A stretch of 14,634 nt of DNA from assembly GCA_035499215.1 (NCBI GenBank), contig DATJZH010000141.1, positions 1 to 14,634 on the forward strand. Direction: 5' to 3'. Shown one piece after another: positions 14,376-14,634 of this stretch (its first letter is position 1; each line of letters begins with the position of its first letter). The notes below the pieces were generated by a model. That model was given only the letters and a program-made list of their open reading frames with translations, was not told the origin of the DNA and made no database searches. The position numbers were made by a program, and so were the translations under genes. Source of the stretch: DATJZH01 sp035499215. GTDB taxonomy: Bacteria; Actinomycetota; Actinomycetes; Streptosporangiales; Streptosporangiaceae.

Positions 14376-14634
14376 GTGTCTCGTGAGCGAGGTATGTTGA
14401 CCTCCGGTTGAGGTTCCGTGACCATGGGTTATGGCATTAACTGGGTGCGTGGAGGTTCCGCCGCGCGATCGTGAGGTGCTGGCCTCGTGGGTGCGCGCCA
14501 CGTCCATCCGGGCTGGGCTGGCCCAGCGGGCCAGGATCGTGCTGCTGGCTGGGGACGGGATCGGGACGAACGAGATCGTGCGGCGGACTGGCGTGTCCAA
14601 GCCGACGGTGATCTTGTGGAAGAAGCGGTATGCC
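14376..14634 (+). mobile_element. left end of an IS630-family insertion sequence (partial)
   Basis: The transposase start identifies the element. IS630 elements insert at TA, and a TA at 14374-14375 followed by GTGTCTCGTGAGCGAG is the most plausible left end, placing it just beyond the propeller stop codon. CTCG/CGAG (14382-14385 and 14390-14393) form a small dyad there. The right end lies outside the window, so the terminal inverted repeat cannot be confirmed. Confidence 0.6.
14431..14634 (+). CDS. IS630-family transposase, N-terminal part
   Basis: Sixty-eight codons are open to the right window edge. The segment RARIVLLAGDGIGTNEIVRR (33-52) followed by GVSKPTVILWKKRYA (54-68) is the helix-turn-helix that opens IS630-type transposases and binds the element's ends. 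The catalytic DDE domain would lie beyond the window. The ATG at 14431 gives an N-terminus of normal length; GTG at 14449 (GTGGAGGTT) is an alternative. Whether the whole transposase is intact cannot be judged here. Confidence 0.82.
   Translation, partial: MALTGCVEVPPRDREVLASWVRATSIRAGLAQRARIVLLAGDGIGTNEIVRRTGVSKPTVILWKKRYA

Overview
The window is high-GC DNA with the codon use, GTG starts and alanine/proline/glycine-rich linkers typical of Actinomycetota. Several families point the same way: an F420-type PPOX flavoprotein, an Rv1733c-type membrane protein, a fused Rv0194-like ABC exporter and DUF929 thioredoxin-like proteins beside a VKOR. I cannot place it below phylum or class. Genes are densely packed, mostly in short operons; the only mobile DNA is the start of an IS630-type element at the right edge.

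Left part (1-5929): an MFS exporter on the + strand converges on a two-gene - strand operon. This operon is a MarR-family regulator whose stop overlaps, in a GTGA junction, the GTG start of a 1330-residue ABC exporter with two membrane and two nucleotide-binding halves. The two ATP sites are asymmetric (one canonical, one degenerate). The layout suggests a ligand-sensing repressor controlling its own efflux pump.

Middle (6031-8625): a three-gene - strand operon encoding a DUF929 thioredoxin-like protein, a VKOR-family membrane oxidoreductase and a second DUF929 paralogue. Both DUF929 proteins are membrane-anchored with an extracytoplasmic CPYC motif, and the VKOR has the full set of four redox cysteines. 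This reads as a self-contained disulfide-forming module in which DUF929 proteins take the DsbA role. Its leader holds three tandem 24-bp repeats, and a stem-loop lies at the VKOR/DUF929 junction. It is the most interesting system in the window.

Right part (8898-14360): a molybdate/tungstate-type binding lipoprotein without permease or ATPase, followed by a long stem-loop; an Rv1733c-family two-helix membrane protein behind an AT-rich promoter-like island; then, on the - strand, a PPOX flavoprotein, a five-helix membrane protein of unknown function with a 26-bp tandem duplication upstream, and a YbhB/PEBP protein. Divergent from the last is a secreted PQQ-type beta-propeller with two cysteine pairs.

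Right edge (14376-14634): the left end and first 68 codons of an IS630-family transposase, inserted just after the propeller gene.
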